This document shows positions 1 to 13,020 of a DNA stretch of 64,000 nt, in pieces. Origin of the DNA: Abelmoschus esculentus. Taxonomy: Eukaryota; Streptophyta; Magnoliopsida; Malvales; Malvaceae. The notes beneath the pieces are model-generated. The model was not told the origin of the DNA and did not search any database. It saw only the letters and a program-made list of their open reading frames with translations. Position numbers and translations under genes: made by a program. The stretch's first letter is position 1. Each line of letters starts with the position of its first letter. The stretch is taken from assembly GCA_035048815.1 (NCBI GenBank), contig JAUCBN010000035.1:9746501-9810500 (forward strand). Reading direction: 5' to 3'.

Positions 1-188
1 TGACACTAACTTTAGATTCGAATACGAATGACATATCATTAGGATTGTCTTGAATGCACCATAAACAAAATTGAGAATACAAAAAATTGCCTACACGTAA
101 CAAGAGTGACTTTGTGTCCAACCGTGCATGGTAGAGTCGCCTACACGTAACAAGGGTGACTATGTGTGACCGTACGTGATAGTGCTAT

Positions 189-276
189 AATGGTGACTTC
201 GTGTCATGTTAATGGTGACTTCGTGTCATGTCAATGGTGACTTCGTGTTATGTTAATGGTGACTTAGTGTCATGAC
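189..276. repeat. 22 bp minisatellite, four copies
   Basis: The word AATGGTGACTTCGTGTCATG recurs at 189, 211, 233 and 255, an exact 22 bp period with few changes. Looser relatives (CTACACGTAACAAGNGTGACT) occur just upstream near 92 and 140. It lies inside the LTR. Confidence 0.85.
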
Positions 277-1014
277 GAGACAATGGTCTCTAACAATGGA
301 TCCGTGTATTCGGTGAACTCAAGGTTCACATTAAGTGGTAACTAGAATGCCAATATGCATACATGAATTTGAGAAGGACATTGTGCATCATTTATAAATT
401 GTTTTGATAAGGTTATGTAAACTCAAGGATGTATATGGTTTAAAGAAACATGAGCATGAGATGTTAGCATGCATGATTTAACAATGTATTGCAAATTATG
501 GTTTCATCATGGTTTTAAATAGATGCATTGATGATTTTGTGTAGAGCTTCCTCACTAAGCATGTTTTCTTAAGCTCTCATTTCATCCTTGCAGAAAAATA
601 AAGGCTCTTGGGGCTTCGTTCGAGGCAAGGAAACCAAGGGGAAAGAATTGCTACAATTTGGTATATTTTTGGCAAATAAAATGGGGCGTGGCAATGTGTA
701 ACCCAACCAATATGAGGAGTGTGTACTTAGGCTTTGGTTTATATTGTAATAAGACCTTTGTTGCTTGATTGTTAATTGTTGTACTATAGAATTGTTTGGA
801 CTGTTGAAGCATGTACTTGCATGATTGTTATGTTTTTAATCGTCCTCTAGGAAGCATGCCTATAGTTTGATTGATGCCCATGACGTTGATAATCATGTGT
901 TATAAGTTATTAATTATGCCTAGGAATTATGCATATAGTTGGAAGTGACTAATGGTTGTGTATTGAATTGTTAGCGTTCTCTTAGTGTAACGGAACTTTA
1001 GATTCCATACCCCA

Positions 1015-1207
1015 AGTTTTGAAACCTCTGGGAAGGTTCCGAAACCATTGTCAAATAGTTTCAAAACCTTCAGGAAGTTTCGAAACCTTACGGGCAGTTT
1101 CAATTCTGGAAAGCTACTGGACGCGAAAAGTTTTGGAACTTTCCAGGAAAGTTTTGGAACCTTTTACAAGAAGTTTTGAAACCTCTAGAAGGTTTAGAAA
1201 CCTTTGA
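1015..1207. repeat. Cluster of GGTTTCGAAACC-like palindromic words in LTR
   Basis: About eight variants of a 10-12 bp near-palindrome (GTTTTGAAACC, GGTTCCGAAACC, GTTTCGAAACC at 1077-1087, GGTTTAGAAACC) occur within 190 bp, spaced irregularly at 15-35 bp. A short plus-strand reading frame through it is an artefact of the repeat. Confidence 0.7.
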
Positions 1208-1777
1208 GTACCTAGGATTGAAAGTTGCTAGAAATTATATTTTCGTCCCGGATATCTTCCTTTGTTTGATTAGGGTACTTACAGATGTTATTTTGAGCTG
1301 AAATTTTGCATGCATACATAAAGTTGATTTAATTTCAAGATAGTTAACTTAATTTGAATGAAGTCCTTGTAATTTGGAAGATTTACATTTTGGTCCTTAA
1401 ATTAGAGAATCATGCAATTGATGATGTTAGAATGATCCGTTTGAGTTGAAATTAATTGTGAAGGACACTTGAGTGTTTAATTGAACTTTGATGAAAAGAA
1501 TTTATATTTTATTTATAGGATTTAAAAGTTTTACGTTTTAGTCCTTAATTTACTTAAGTGTTTAATCAGATGTTGTTTATAATTGATTTGTTCCGTTAGT
1601 GTCTTGTACGAGACCTTGACATGTAGGAATAAGATTTTGCATCTAGGAAAGATAAAATAAAAAGTATATAACGATTTTAGAGTTGTTTATCGAATCGGAC
1701 CTTCACGATTTTGGTTTGATATTCCTCGTGTAACCCATTAGTGCCAGTTCCGTCTAAGCCAGGCTAAGGGGGTTACA

Positions 1778-2605
1778 AAAAATATGAAAATTTGATATTA
1801 ATCTGTGTAATTTTCTTCAAATGACTATAATTAACTATATGAACTCATAAAATTTGATTTAATAATATTTGATTGACGTTTTCTTGGGTATAAAACGTGT
1901 ATGTCTAAATGGACTTTATAGAGAACCCGTTTGAATTTTAACCAAGTAAAAAACTAAAATTTGAGATTAATCTGTATAATTTTGTTCAATCGCCCATAAT
2001 TAACTATTTGAACTCATAAAATTTAATTTCATAACATTTGGTTTTTGTTTTGTTTGGATTAAAACGTGCATGTCAAAATGGGTTTTATAGAGAATCCGTA
2101 CGAATTTTAACCGAGTAAAAAGATGAAAATTTGATATTAATCTGTGTATTTTTTTTCAAAAGCCCAAAATTAAATATTTAAACTCATAAAATTTTATTTA
2201 AGAACATTTGGTTGTAGTTTTGTTGGGATTGAAACGTGCATGTCTAAATGAGCCTTATAAAGAATCCGTTCGAATTTTAACCGAGTAAAAAGCTTTAAAT
2301 TTGAGATTAATCTGTATAATTTTGTTCAAAAGCACGTAATTAACTATTTGATTTAATAACATTTGTTTGTTGTTTTATTGGGATTAAAACGTGTTTGCCT
2401 AAATTGGCTTTATAGAGAATCTTTTAGAATTTTAACTTTGTAAAAAGCTGAAATTTTGAGATTAATTTGTATAATTTTGTTCTAAAGCCCACAATTAACT
2501 ATTTGAACTCATAAAATATGATTTAATAACATTTGGTTGTCATTTTATTTGGATTAAAACGCGTATGTCTGAATGAGCTTTATAGAGAATCCTTTAAAAA
2601 AATTT
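1778..2605 (+). repeat. 170 bp AT-rich satellite, array A part 1
   Basis: Head-to-tail diverged monomers of about 170 bp. Landmarks in order are GAGATTAATCTGTATAATTT, CATAATTAACTATTTGAACT, GGGATTAAAACGTGCATGTC, GGGCTTTATAGAGAATCCGT and CGAATTTTAACCGAGTAAAA. It begins directly after the LTR end and stops at the first LINE insertion. Strand is given relative to this landmark order. Confidence 0.93.
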
Positions 2606-3816
2606 GAAGGAAAGGTCCTCATTAAAATACTTATAGCTAGTCACCACGAGAGGTGAGTAGGCCTCTATGGGGAAAAGAGTACCCAAGGTTTTATTGAGTA
2701 GAAGAGGAGAACCTCTCCGAGTTTACAAAAGACCGAATGAAGTCGGGGAAGATACAATCAAAAGAGCAAGAGGTAAAGGAACGTAAAGCCCTAGTAGCTA
2801 AAACATGGGCTACAACGTTTGCGTCTCTAAGTACATAACAAATTGTATAATCAGGCAAACTACCAAGAGTGGAGCGGATGCGAGTCACCAAATGTTGCAC
2901 TATGGAAAGATCTTGGTGATGAGTGTTGTTAACTTTGTTGGCAATAGAAACAGAATCTATTTCAATAATCAGATTAGTCCATCCATTGGCAACAACAAAT
3001 CTTAAACCTTCTAGAATAGCGAGAGCCTCGACAGAAGATGGGTCTGGACAAACAAGAGCCATAGAGCAACCACCGAGTACGGAACCAGAAGAGTTTCGAG
3101 CAATGACGCCTGCAGCAATACCCCTTAACACAGGGTCAAAGGCCCCATCCGTGTTAATTTTAATGAAACCAGGAGTTGATTTCGTCCATCTAGCTTGAGC
3201 GAAGGTGGGCTCAGCTAGCCGGGAACGTAGGTGGAAAGCATCATTAACTGATGTGTAGTCAGAGAAAAGTTTTTGTGCATTAGAGACAGTTAACCAAACT
3301 TGTTGGAGATGGTTGTTATGGACAAAGTCATTACGACAGTTCCATAAATTCCATAAGATCGTAATAAGGAACGAGAATTGATGTAAGGAAAGAAAAACAG
3401 CAACATCAGAAAGCCACTGGTGGGGGGAAATATAAGTATTCGACAAAATTCGAGTGGGGAGCCTACAAATTGGAGCGCCTCCTTAGCACTAGGACAATCC
3501 CTCATAGCATGGAGGGTGGATTCAATGGCCATGCTACAAATAGGGCAAACCCCCATACCAAGATTGGCTTGAAGGATTTTATGGCCAGAGGGTAGTGCAT
3601 CATAACATAATTGCCATCCAAAGGAACGAACCTTGGGTAGAGTAGGCAATTTAAATAGAATTTTCCAAAGTTTAGAGGGCCTGTTAACTGGCCCTGGCTG
3701 CAACTGCAAAAATTGATAACCAGACCGTAATGTATAGATACCAGAGTCATAGTGACCCCAAAGTGTGGTGTCTTTTATGTCATTAATAATTGGTACATTA
3801 AGTATGGTGTTAGTAT
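2606..3816 (-). mobile_element. 5'-truncated LINE (L1/RTE-like plant non-LTR element)
   Basis: A 1.2 kb insertion in a satellite monomer holding only the 3' end of LINE ORF2, read on the minus strand. Its 3' terminal region resembles that of the large LINE at 18888 (shared TATGGGGAAAAGAGTACCC and TCATTAAAA blocks), so both belong to one family. The flanks carry a duplication: AATCCTTT at 2588-2595 and again at 3817-3824, possibly extending imperfectly to AATCCTTTCAAATTTT. Abrupt loss of the 5' part is typical of incomplete target-primed reverse transcription. Confidence 0.85.
2691..3769 (-). pseudogene. LINE ORF2 C-terminus: zinc-binding RT-associated domain plus RNase H
   Basis: Reading from 3769 downward, the first part (about 3290-3709) shows the zf-RVT-type region seen in plant LINE ORF2, with LPTLPKVRSFGW followed by CPIC and TLHAMRDCPSA. 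A frame change near 3440-3460 separates it from a 251-residue open stretch (3446-2691) carrying a plant LINE RNase H: INTDGAF, SVEALAILEG, IEIDS and RDANVVAH supply the expected acidic residues. Upstream reverse transcriptase and endonuclease are absent. The RNase H half is open to its stop but cannot work alone because of the truncation and frameshift. Confidence 0.85.
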
Positions 3817-5124
3817 AATCCTTTCAAATTTTAACCGAGTAAAAAGCTAAAAATTTGAGATTAATTTGTATAATTTTGTTCAAAAGCCCATATTTAACTT
3901 TTTAAACTCATAAAATTTGATTGGATAACATTTGATTGTCGTTTTGTTGAGATTAAAACGTGTATGTCTAAACGGTCTTTATAGAGAAACCGTTTGAATT
4001 TTAACAAAGTAAAAAGATAAGAATTTGATATTAATCTATGTAATTTTCTTCAAATGCCCATAAATAACTATTTGAACTCATAAAATTTGATTTAATAACA
4101 TTCGGTTATCATTTTGTTGGGAATAAAACGTTCATGTCTAAATGGACTTTATAGAGAACCCGTTTGAATTTTAACCGAGTAAAAAGCTTAAATTTTGAGA
4201 TTAATGTGAATAATTTTGTTCAAATGCCTATAATTAACTATTTGAGCTCATAAAATTTAATTTAATAACATTTTTTTGTTGGGATTAAAATGTGCATGTC
4301 TAAATGGGCTTTATAGTGAATCCGTTCGAATTTTAATAGAGTAAAAAGTTAAAAAATTAATATTAATCTGTGTAATTTTTTTCAAAGGCCCATAATTAAC
4401 TATTCAAACTCATAAAATTTGATTTTAAAACATTTGGTTGTCATTTTGTTGGGATTGAAATATGCATGTCTAAATGGGCCTTATAGAGATCCGTTCAAAT
4501 TTTAACAGAGTAAAAAGCTTAAAATTTGAGATTAATCAATATAAATTTATTAAAAAGCACATAATTAACTATTTGATTTAATGACATTTATTTGTCGTCT
4601 TGTTGGGATTAAAACGTGCTTGCCTAAAAGGGCTTTAGAGAGAATCTGTTTGAATTTTAACTTTGTAAAAAGCTGAAATTTTGAGATTAATCTGTATAAT
4701 TTTTTTCAAACACCCATAATTAACAATTTGAAATCATAACATTTGATTTAATAACATTTTGTTGCTGGTTTGTTTGGATTAAAACGTGCATGTCTAAATG
4801 GGCTTTATATTGAATCCATTCGAATTTTAACTTTTGAAAAAGCTGAAATTTTGAGATTAATCTATATAATTTTGTTCAAACGCCAATAAATAACTTTTTG
4901 AACTCATAAAATTTGATTTAATAATATTTGATTATCGTTTTGTTGGGATTAAAATGTGCATGTCTAAATGGGCTTTATAGAGAATCCGTTCAAATTTTAA
5001 CGGAATAAAAAGCTATAAATTTATGATTAATATGTATAATTTTATTTAAAAGCCCATATTTAACGGAGTAAAAAGCTGAAAATTTGAGATTAATCTATAA
5101 AAAAATTCAAACGCCCATAATTAT
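3817..5124 (+). repeat. 170 bp satellite, array A part 2
   Basis: Continues the array after the LINE, from ATCCTTTCAAATTTTAACCG onward. Monomers here are among the most diverged, with several shortened ones near 5040-5120. It ends at ...CCATAATTAT where the next element starts. Confidence 0.9.
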
Positions 5125-6928
5125 TGGTGTGTGACTGTGTAGTTCAATTATAGATTATTTGAACACACATATATGTGCAAGTATACACAGTCATACAAGT
5201 AATAATTGGGTGAGTGAGTATCGTTCCCATGAGGATCTAAGGTAAAGTGCAAGGTAAATTTGTCAAGGCAAAAAGGTTTCACTAAAAAATGAAAACAAAG
5301 ATGGAATATGTACGATGAAAGTGTAATGAAGAAATACTATGGCAATTTCTGAATGCAAACAACTAAAATATGTCGAGACAAAATGGAATGGATGGTGATG
5401 GCAGGGTAGATGAGTGGTAGTGGTGTGTGAAATATATGAGGATGTGATTGTAACAGGACAAGTAAACAAAGGAAGTAGTTTGTAAATACTGAGGCAAAAG
5501 CAGGATGCAAGAACACGTTTAAACAATATGTTGTACAAACCCTCTATTGATGAACTCTTTTAAGAACGATAGGGGAAGTTCTTATGGACTTCTTACCTCT
5601 TACTCCTACGAACGTAAAGCTACTAAGGTGTATATCTACTCGACAGAGGTTTCTAAAGTGTTCCTACTCTCTCGAGTCATAGGAACCTAACAAACTAAAA
5701 TACCATGGCATCTCGCTTGTCACGCAAGTAGCACTATTCTATCGATAAAGTATGCTCCTTTTAGTCGTTGAAACCCTCACCTACGCCTCTTTCGAGCGCT
5801 CTAGGCTTAGATTAGACTCTATTTGCAGTCTAGAACTCATTGCTCACGTAGATCCTCCCTTAGATCCTCTCGGATGATCTAAGGATCTATAGCTACGCCT
5901 CTTTCGAGTGCTCTAGCATGCACCTAAACACGGAACACTTTCATACCTCTTACAATGCCTAGATGATTATTAACAATGAGTAATGTAAATATACAAATAC
6001 GTAGAAGAAAATATATTAATAAAAGAAAAAGAAAATCATCCATAAGTGCAACCACCAAAACAAAGCAACACATGGTGGTTCGAAATATTAAAGAAATATC
6101 ATCCACATACATCTAAAACTTTCAACAACCATCCTTATAAAATATGAAAAATAAAGCAAAGGAAGGAGGACTAGAAGACACCCTCGGGTGCACAGGCTGT
6201 CGGTTCTTCAACCACCACAAGACGCCTTGGTGTGCTACCCCTCTCGGGTGCCTAGCACACCGCTCCCTTCGAGCTCTATCAATGGAGGACACTTCGGTCG
6301 GAGTTTGGAGGGGAAAGGTGGGAGCTTTCCTCCGCCGCAAATATCTCCAAAGGTGCCTCCTTTTCTATATTCTTGCTCCTCAAAAAGTCTCTTTTTTTCT
6401 TGTAGGGCATTGTTCCTTAAAAATGGGTGAAAAAAACCCTAAAAGATGGTGAAAATTCCATTTCTACCCCCTTCCACGTGATGGCATTTCTACAGGGATG
6501 CTAGTGGTGATAGTGGTCCCCTACTGTGATGGCTCATGGGTAGGCGATATTGGTTGTGGTCCCCTATTATGGCTATAGCCAGGCTGTAATGGCACCAGTT
6601 GGCACTCTTATCAAAATATCTTCTTGTCGTTTAGCTCAGTACAAGAGTCCTCTATATTTCCTACGACATTTTCCCATCTCTATCGTTCTGCGAATGCCAT
6701 GACAAATTCCTTAACTTCCATTTTTGATTTACGTGCACAACACAACTCAAAAGAACTACCTTTCTCATGAAATAACACCCATTGCCACACAAAAATGTCA
6801 AGGCATAACTAGGAAACTATATGCAATGTTATGAACCAAAATGCAACTAAATGAGTCAAAATGAACTTAAGAACACTCAATAACTTAAGTAAAAAGGCTT
6901 GAAATTTAACCTTTTTACGGAGTTATCA
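5125..6928 (-). repeat. LTR (about 1.8 kb) of the truncated gypsy-type element
   Basis: Bounded on the minus strand by TGATAACTCC (6928) and a CACACCA-type end (5125). It contains near-repeats of GCTACGCCTCTTTCGAG (5773-5800 and 5894-5910) and a 9 bp stem GGTGTGCTA (6229-6237) / TAGCACACC (6253-6261). Short frames on both strands around 6140-6450 are not protein-like. Confidence 0.65.
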
Positions 6929-6950
6929 CACCCCCAAACTTAAGCTATTG
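6929..6950 (-). other. Polypurine tract next to the LTR
   Basis: Plus-strand CACCCCCAAACTTAAG reads on the minus strand as CTTAAGTTTGGGGGTG immediately before the LTR start TGATAAC, the position expected of the plus-strand primer. Confidence 0.65.
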
Positions 6951-7232
6951 CTTGTTCTCAAGCAATGGATAATAACTAGTAGAGAAAAAATGTAATGACA
7001 AAGTTCAAGATCCAAGCAAGTAAATAGTCATAGTTTCAGCCCTCAGAAAATGTCATGGCATAAACATATGAGACTCGAGGAAATTTCAAGAACACTACTC
7101 TAGGACAAGGTCAAATGCGAGTGTGTTTGAGTGAATGTATCTAATCTATGTTTAGTTAACTTAGAAAAATTTCTAAAGAATGTTCATTATCCTAGCAAGG
7201 CATGATTGTTCATTATAGCACAATTTACTACC

Positions 7233-7234
<2 letters not shown>

Positions 7235-7272
<38 letters not shown>

Positions 7273-7312
7273 TTTTTTATATTTTATTATTATTGTTATT
7301 ATTATTATTATT
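7235..7312. repeat. Microsatellites (AT)18 and (ATT)n
   Basis: An uninterrupted (AT)18 tract at 7235-7270 is followed by an imperfect ATT/TTA run at about 7284-7312, within the internal piece of the truncated LTR element. Confidence 0.95.
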
Positions 7313-10300
7313 ATTTTATACAAAATGCTAACAAACTGCTACGAGGGGAGCCATCCTATCACACCATCTTCTACTCATACCATAGCTGCCATTTATTAAA
7401 ACGCAGTATCCAGGCAATGCAATTGCAAGTTAAAAGTGTAGCGTCACCCTGTGCCTCTTTTAGTAACTCATATGCACATGGATATACCATGGAATAGCAG
7501 AGTATCTCTCTACAGATATATCTAGGTATTTATTCACAACTTCTAATACTAACTAATGGGGGTTCTCTATTAACAAAATGATTCATTAAAGCATGCAAAG
7601 TTGTTAAAGTTTATATTCTATAAAAAAATTTCTAACTTTCCTAAGCATGGAGAACATACATTCGTGTAGCAATAAAATAAACACAAACAACCAAATCCTA
7701 AAGCAAGTTCTTTTCAAATCCCAAGTCATATTAATGTTCAATTCAATACTAGTCATATAAAGAATATCATCATCGGGCATCACAAACTATAATCCTATAA
7801 ACTTATCCTAAAACTTGCACAAATGTCATGGAATAATTCTACAACTACTACTATCATGCACATGAAAATAAAGTAGAGGACGACACCTCCCCCAAACTTG
7901 TGGTAAGCATTATCCTCAATGCAACTAAAAATAAACTAAATGTTATGCTATGAAATGAAATGAAATGTACCTTGGCTATGCTGGGGTGTTGTGGTGGAAA
8001 TTCGGCGCGATTAATAAAATTTGATTTAATAAAATTTGATTGTCGTATTGTTGCGATTAAAACGTGCATGTCTAAATGGGCTTTATAGAGAATACGTCCG
8101 AATTTTAACCGAGTAAAAGCTGAAAATTTGAGATTATTCTGTATAATTTTGTTCAAAAGCCCATAATCAAGTATTTGAACTCAAAAAATTTTATTTAATA
8201 AATTTTTGATTGTCGTTTTGTTGCGATTAAAACGGGCATGTCTAAATGTGTTTTATAGAGAATCCGTACGAATTTTAACCGAGTTAAAAGCTGAATATTT
8301 TAGATTAATCTTTATAATTATGTTCAAAAGCCACAATTAACTATTTGAACTAAAAAATTTTATTTATAACATTTGGTTTTCGTTTTGATGCAAATAAAAC
8401 GAGCATATCTAAATGTACTCTATAGAGAATCCGATCGAATTTTAACCGAGTAAAAAGCTTAAAATTTGAGATTAATCTGTATATTTTTTTAAAAAAACCA
8501 TAATTTAAATATTTGAACTCATAAAAAATGATTTCATAAAATTTGGTTGTCGTTTGGTTGGGAGTAAAACGTGCATGTCTAACTGGGCTTTATAGAGAAT
8601 ACATTCGAATTTTAACCGAGTAAAAAGTTGAAAATTTGAGATTAATCCATATAATTTTTTCAAAATCCCATAATCAAGTATTTGAACTCATAAAATTTGA
8701 TTTAATAATATTTTGTTGTCGTTTTTTTTGCGATTAAAATGTGCATATCTAAAAGGGCTTTATCTGAATTTTAACATAGTAAAAAGCTGAAAATTTGAGA
8801 TTAATCTGTATAATTTTGTTCAAATGTCCATAATCAAGTATTTGAACTCATAAAATTGATTTAATAACATTTTGGTTGTCGTTTTGTTGTGATTAAAACG
8901 TGCAAGTCTAAGTGAGCTTTATAGAGAATTCGTACTAATTTTAACCGAGTAAAAATCTTAAAATTTGAGATTAATCTGTATAATTTTGTTCAAATGCTAA
9001 TAATTAATTACTTGAAATCATAAAATTTAATTTAATAAATTTTGGTTATCGTTTTGTTGCGATTAAAACGTGCATGTCTAAATAGGTTTTATAGAGAATA
9101 CGTTCGAATTTTGATCGAGTAAAAAGCTGAAAATTGATGATTAATATGTATAATTTTGTTCAAAAGCTAACAATTAATTATTTGAAATCCTAAAATTTTA
9201 TTTAATAACTTTTGGTTGTCGTTTTGTTGCGATTAAAACGTGTATGTCTAAATGGGCTTTATAGAGAATACGTTCAAATTTTAATCGAGTAAAAAGCTAA
9301 ATATTTGAGATTAATCTGTATAATTTATTTCAAAAGCCCATAATTAAGTATTTGAACTCATAAAATTTGATGTAATAACATTTTGGTTTTCGTTTTGTTA
9401 CGATTAAAACGTGCATGCCTAAATGGGCTTTATAGAGAAACCGTTCTAATTTTAACCGAGTAAAAATCTAAAAATTTGAGATTAATTTGTTAATTTTGTT
9501 CAAAAACGAATAATTAATTATTTGAAATCATAAAATTTGATTTAATAAATTTTGCTTTTCGTTTTGTTGCGATTAAAACGTGCATGTCTAAATGGGCTTA
9601 TTAGATTAATCTTTATAACTATGTTCAAAAGCCACAATTAACTATTTGAACTAAAAATTTTTATTTAATAACATTTGGTTGTCGTTTTGATGCAATTAAA
9701 ACGAGAATGTCTAGATGTACTCTATAGAGAATCCGATCGAATTTTAACCGAATAAAAAGCTTAAAATTTGAGATTAATCTGTATAATTTTTTTAAAAAAT
9801 CCATAATTAAATATTTAAACTCATAAAAATTAATTTAATAACATTTGATTGTCGTTTGATTGGGAGTAAAACGTGCATGTCTAACTGTGTTTATAGAGAA
9901 TACATTCGAATTTTAACCGAGTAAAAAGTTGAAAATTTAAGATTAATCCATATAATTTTTTCAAAAGCCCATAATAAAGTATTTCAATTCATAAAATTTG
10001 ATTTAATAACACTTGGTTATAGTTTTATTGCGATTAAAACGTGCATATCTAAAAGGGCTTTATAGATAACATTTGGTTGTTCAAATCTTAAAATTTGAGA
10101 TTAAGCTGTATAATTTTGTTCAAAGGCTAATAATTAATTATTTGAAATCATAAAATTTGATTTAATAACATTTTGGTTGTCGTTTTGTTGCGATTAAAAC
10201 GTGCATGTCTAAATGAGCTTTATAGAGAAACCGTTCTAATTTTAACCGAGTAAAAATTTTAAAATTTGAGATTAATCTATATAATTTTATTCAAAGGCTA

Positions 10301-11010
10301 ATAATTAATTATTTGAAATCATAAAATTTTATTTAATATCTTTTGGTTGACGTTTTGTTGCAATTAAAACATGTATGTCTAAATGGGCTTTATAGAGAAT
10401 ACTTTCGAATTTTAATGAGTAAAAATCTGAAAATTTGAGATTAATTCATATAATTTTGTTCAAAAGCCTATAATTAACTATTTGAACTCATAAAATTTAA
10501 TTTAATAACATTTGGTTATCGTTTTAATGCGATTAAAACGAGGATGTCTAAATGTGCTCTATAGAGAATCCGTTCGAATTTTAACCGACTAAAAAGCATA
10601 AAATTTGATATTAATCTGCATAATTTTGTTCAAAATCCCATGCTTAAATATTTCAACTCCTAAAAATTGATTTAACAGCATTTGGTTCTCATTTTGTTAG
10701 GATTAAAATGTACATGTCTAAATGGGCATTATAGAGAATCCGTTCGAATTTTAACCGAGTAAAAATCTGAAAATTTAAGATTAATCTGTATAATATTTTT
10801 CAAAAGACCATAATCAAGTATTTGAATTCATAAAATTTGATTTAATAACATTTGATTTTCGTTTTGTTGTGATTAAAACGGCATGTCTAAATGAGTTTTA
10901 TAGAGAAACCGTTTGAATTTTAACCGAGTAAATATATGAAAATTTGAGATTAATTCGTATGATTTTGTTCAAAAGCCTATAATTAACTATTTCAACTCAT
11001 AAAATTTGAT

Positions 11011-12840
11011 GTAATAACATTTGTTGTCGTTTTGATGCGAATAAAACGAGCATGTCTAAATGTGCTCTATAGAGAATACGTTCGAATTTTAACCGAGTAA
11101 AAAGCTTAAAATTTGAGATTAATCGGTATAATTTTGTTCAAAAGCCCATAATCAAGTATTTGAACTCATAAAATTTGATTTAATAACATTTTGGTTGTCT
11201 TTTTGTTGCGATTAAAACGTGTATGTCTAAATAGGCTTTATAGGGAATCCATTCTAATTTTAACCGACTAAACATCTGAAAATTTGAGATTAATCAGTAT
11301 CATTTTGTTCAAAAGCTAATAATTAATTATTTGAAATCATAAAATTTCTTTCAATAACTTTTGGTTGTCGTTTTGTTGGGATTAAAACGTGCATATCTAA
11401 ATGGGCTTTATAGGGAAAACGTTCGAATTTTAACCGAGTAAAAATCTAAAAAATTCGAGATTAATTCATATAATTTTGTTCATGTGCATATAATTAACTA
11501 CATAAACTCATAAAATTTAATTTAATAACATTTGGTTGTCGTTTTGATGCGATTAAAATGAGCATGTCTAAATGTTCTCTGTAGAGAATCCGTTCGAATT
11601 TTAACCGGGTAAAAATCTGAAAATTTTAAATCAATTTGTATAATTTTGTTTAAAAGCTAATAATTAATTATTTGAAATCATAAAATTTGATTTAATAGCT
11701 TTCGGTTATCGTTTTGTTGCGATTAAAACGTGCATGTCTAAATAGGCTTTATAAAGAATACGTTCGAATATTAACCGAGTAAAAAGCTGAAAATTTGAGA
11801 TTAATCTGTATAATTTTGTTCAAAAGCTAATAATTAATTATTTTAAATCATAAAATTTGATTTAATAACTTTTGGTTGTCGTTTTGTTGCAATTAAAACG
11901 TGAATGTCTTAATGGGCTTTATAGAGAATACGTTTGAATTTTAACCTAGTAAAAATTTGAAAATTTGAGATTAATCTGTATAATTTTGTTCAAAAGCTAA
12001 TAATTAATTATTTGAAATCATACAATTTGATTTGATAACTTTTAGTTGTCGTTTTGTTGCGATTAAAAGGATCATGTCTAAATGGGCTTTATAGAGAATA
12101 CGTTCGAATTTTAACCGAATAAAAATCTAAAAATTTGAGATTAATTCGTATATTTTTTTTCAAAAGCCTATAATTAACTATTTGAGCTCATAAATTTTAA
12201 TGTAATAACATTTGTTGTCGTTTTGATGCGATTAAAACGAGCATGTCTAAATACGATCTATAGAGAATCTATTCGAATTTTAATCGAGTAAAAAGCTTAA
12301 AATTTGGGATTAATCTGTATAATTTTGTTCAAAAGCCCAAAATCAAGTATTTGAACTCATAAAATTTGATTTAATAACATTTTGGTTGTCGTTTTGTTGC
12401 GATTAAAACGTGCATGTCTAAATAGGCTTCTTAGAGAATCCGTTCTAATTTTAACCGAGTAAACATCTAAAAATTTGAGATTAATTAGTTTCATTTTGTT
12501 CAAAAGCTAGTAATTAATTATTTGAAATCATAAAAGTTCTTTTAATAACTTTTGGTTGTCGTTTTGTTGGGATTAAAACGTGCATGTCTAAATGGGATTT
12601 ATAGGGAAAACGTTCGAATTTTAACCGAGTAAAAATCTGAAAATTCAAGATTAATTCATATAATTTTGTTCAAATGCCTATAATTAACTACATAAACTCA
12701 TAAAATTTAATTTAATAACATTTGGTTGTCGTTTTGCTGCGATTAAAATGAGCATGTCTAAATGTTCTCTATACAGAATCCGTTCGAATTTTAACCGAGT
12801 AAAAAGCTGAAAATTTGAGATTAATATGTATAATTTTGTT
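11011..12840 (+). repeat. Higher-order repeat, seven-monomer period (about 1190 bp)
   Basis: Private variants recur with one offset: GTAATAACATTTGTTGTCG at 11011 and 12202, the TAATCAGTATC/TAATTAGTTTC variant at 11291 and 12482, and AATGTTCTCT at 11571 and 12761. The offsets of 1190-1191 bp equal seven monomers, showing duplication of a multi-monomer block inside the array. Confidence 0.8.
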
Positions 12841-13020
12841 CAAAAGCTAATAATTAATTATTTGAACCATAAAATTTGATTTAATAACTTTTGGCTATCG
12901 TTTTGTTGCGATTAAAACGTGCATGTCTAAATGAGCTTTATAGAGAATCCGTTTGAATTTTAACCGAGTTAAAAGTTGAAAATATTAGATTAATCTTTAT
13001 AATTATGTTCAAAAACCGTA

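Larger units (their letters stand above)
1..1777. mobile_element. End of a long LTR-retrotransposon LTR (partial, truncated by window)
   Basis: Non-satellite sequence that stops abruptly at a TTACA end (1773-1777), after which the 170 bp satellite begins in mid-monomer. The last 50 bases (GTAACCC ... GGGGGTTACA) form the near-symmetrical terminal context common in plant Ty3-gypsy LTRs. No protein domain is visible. It contains a 22 bp minisatellite and a cluster of TTTCGAAA-type words, listed separately. The left end lies outside the window, so LTR length, family and orientation cannot be fixed; a 3' LTR or solo LTR of a gypsy element is the most likely reading. Confidence 0.5.
5125..8009 (-). 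mobile_element. Truncated gypsy-type LTR element: 3' LTR plus part of the internal region
   Basis: Inserted in the satellite. On the minus strand it reads: internal non-coding sequence (8009-6929) with two phrases of the TTTGGGGG type, a polypurine tract just above 6929, then an LTR starting TGATAACTCC at 6928 and ending near 5125. A second GAGGATAATGC...AAGTTTGGGGG phrase occurs near 7890-7920. These phrases are characteristic of the pol-LTR interval of Athila/Tat-type gypsy elements. No 5' LTR and no gag-pol are present. On the right the satellite resumes near 8010 only about 15 bp out of register from where it stopped. Confidence 0.7.

Noticed and set aside
1019..1207. 62-codon frame in the first LTR
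   Set aside because: Produced by the GGTTTCGAAACC-like repeat words.
6122..6452. Overlapping frames on both strands
   Set aside because: They lie in a GC-richer part of an LTR. No domain, no splice context, and three frames are open by chance.
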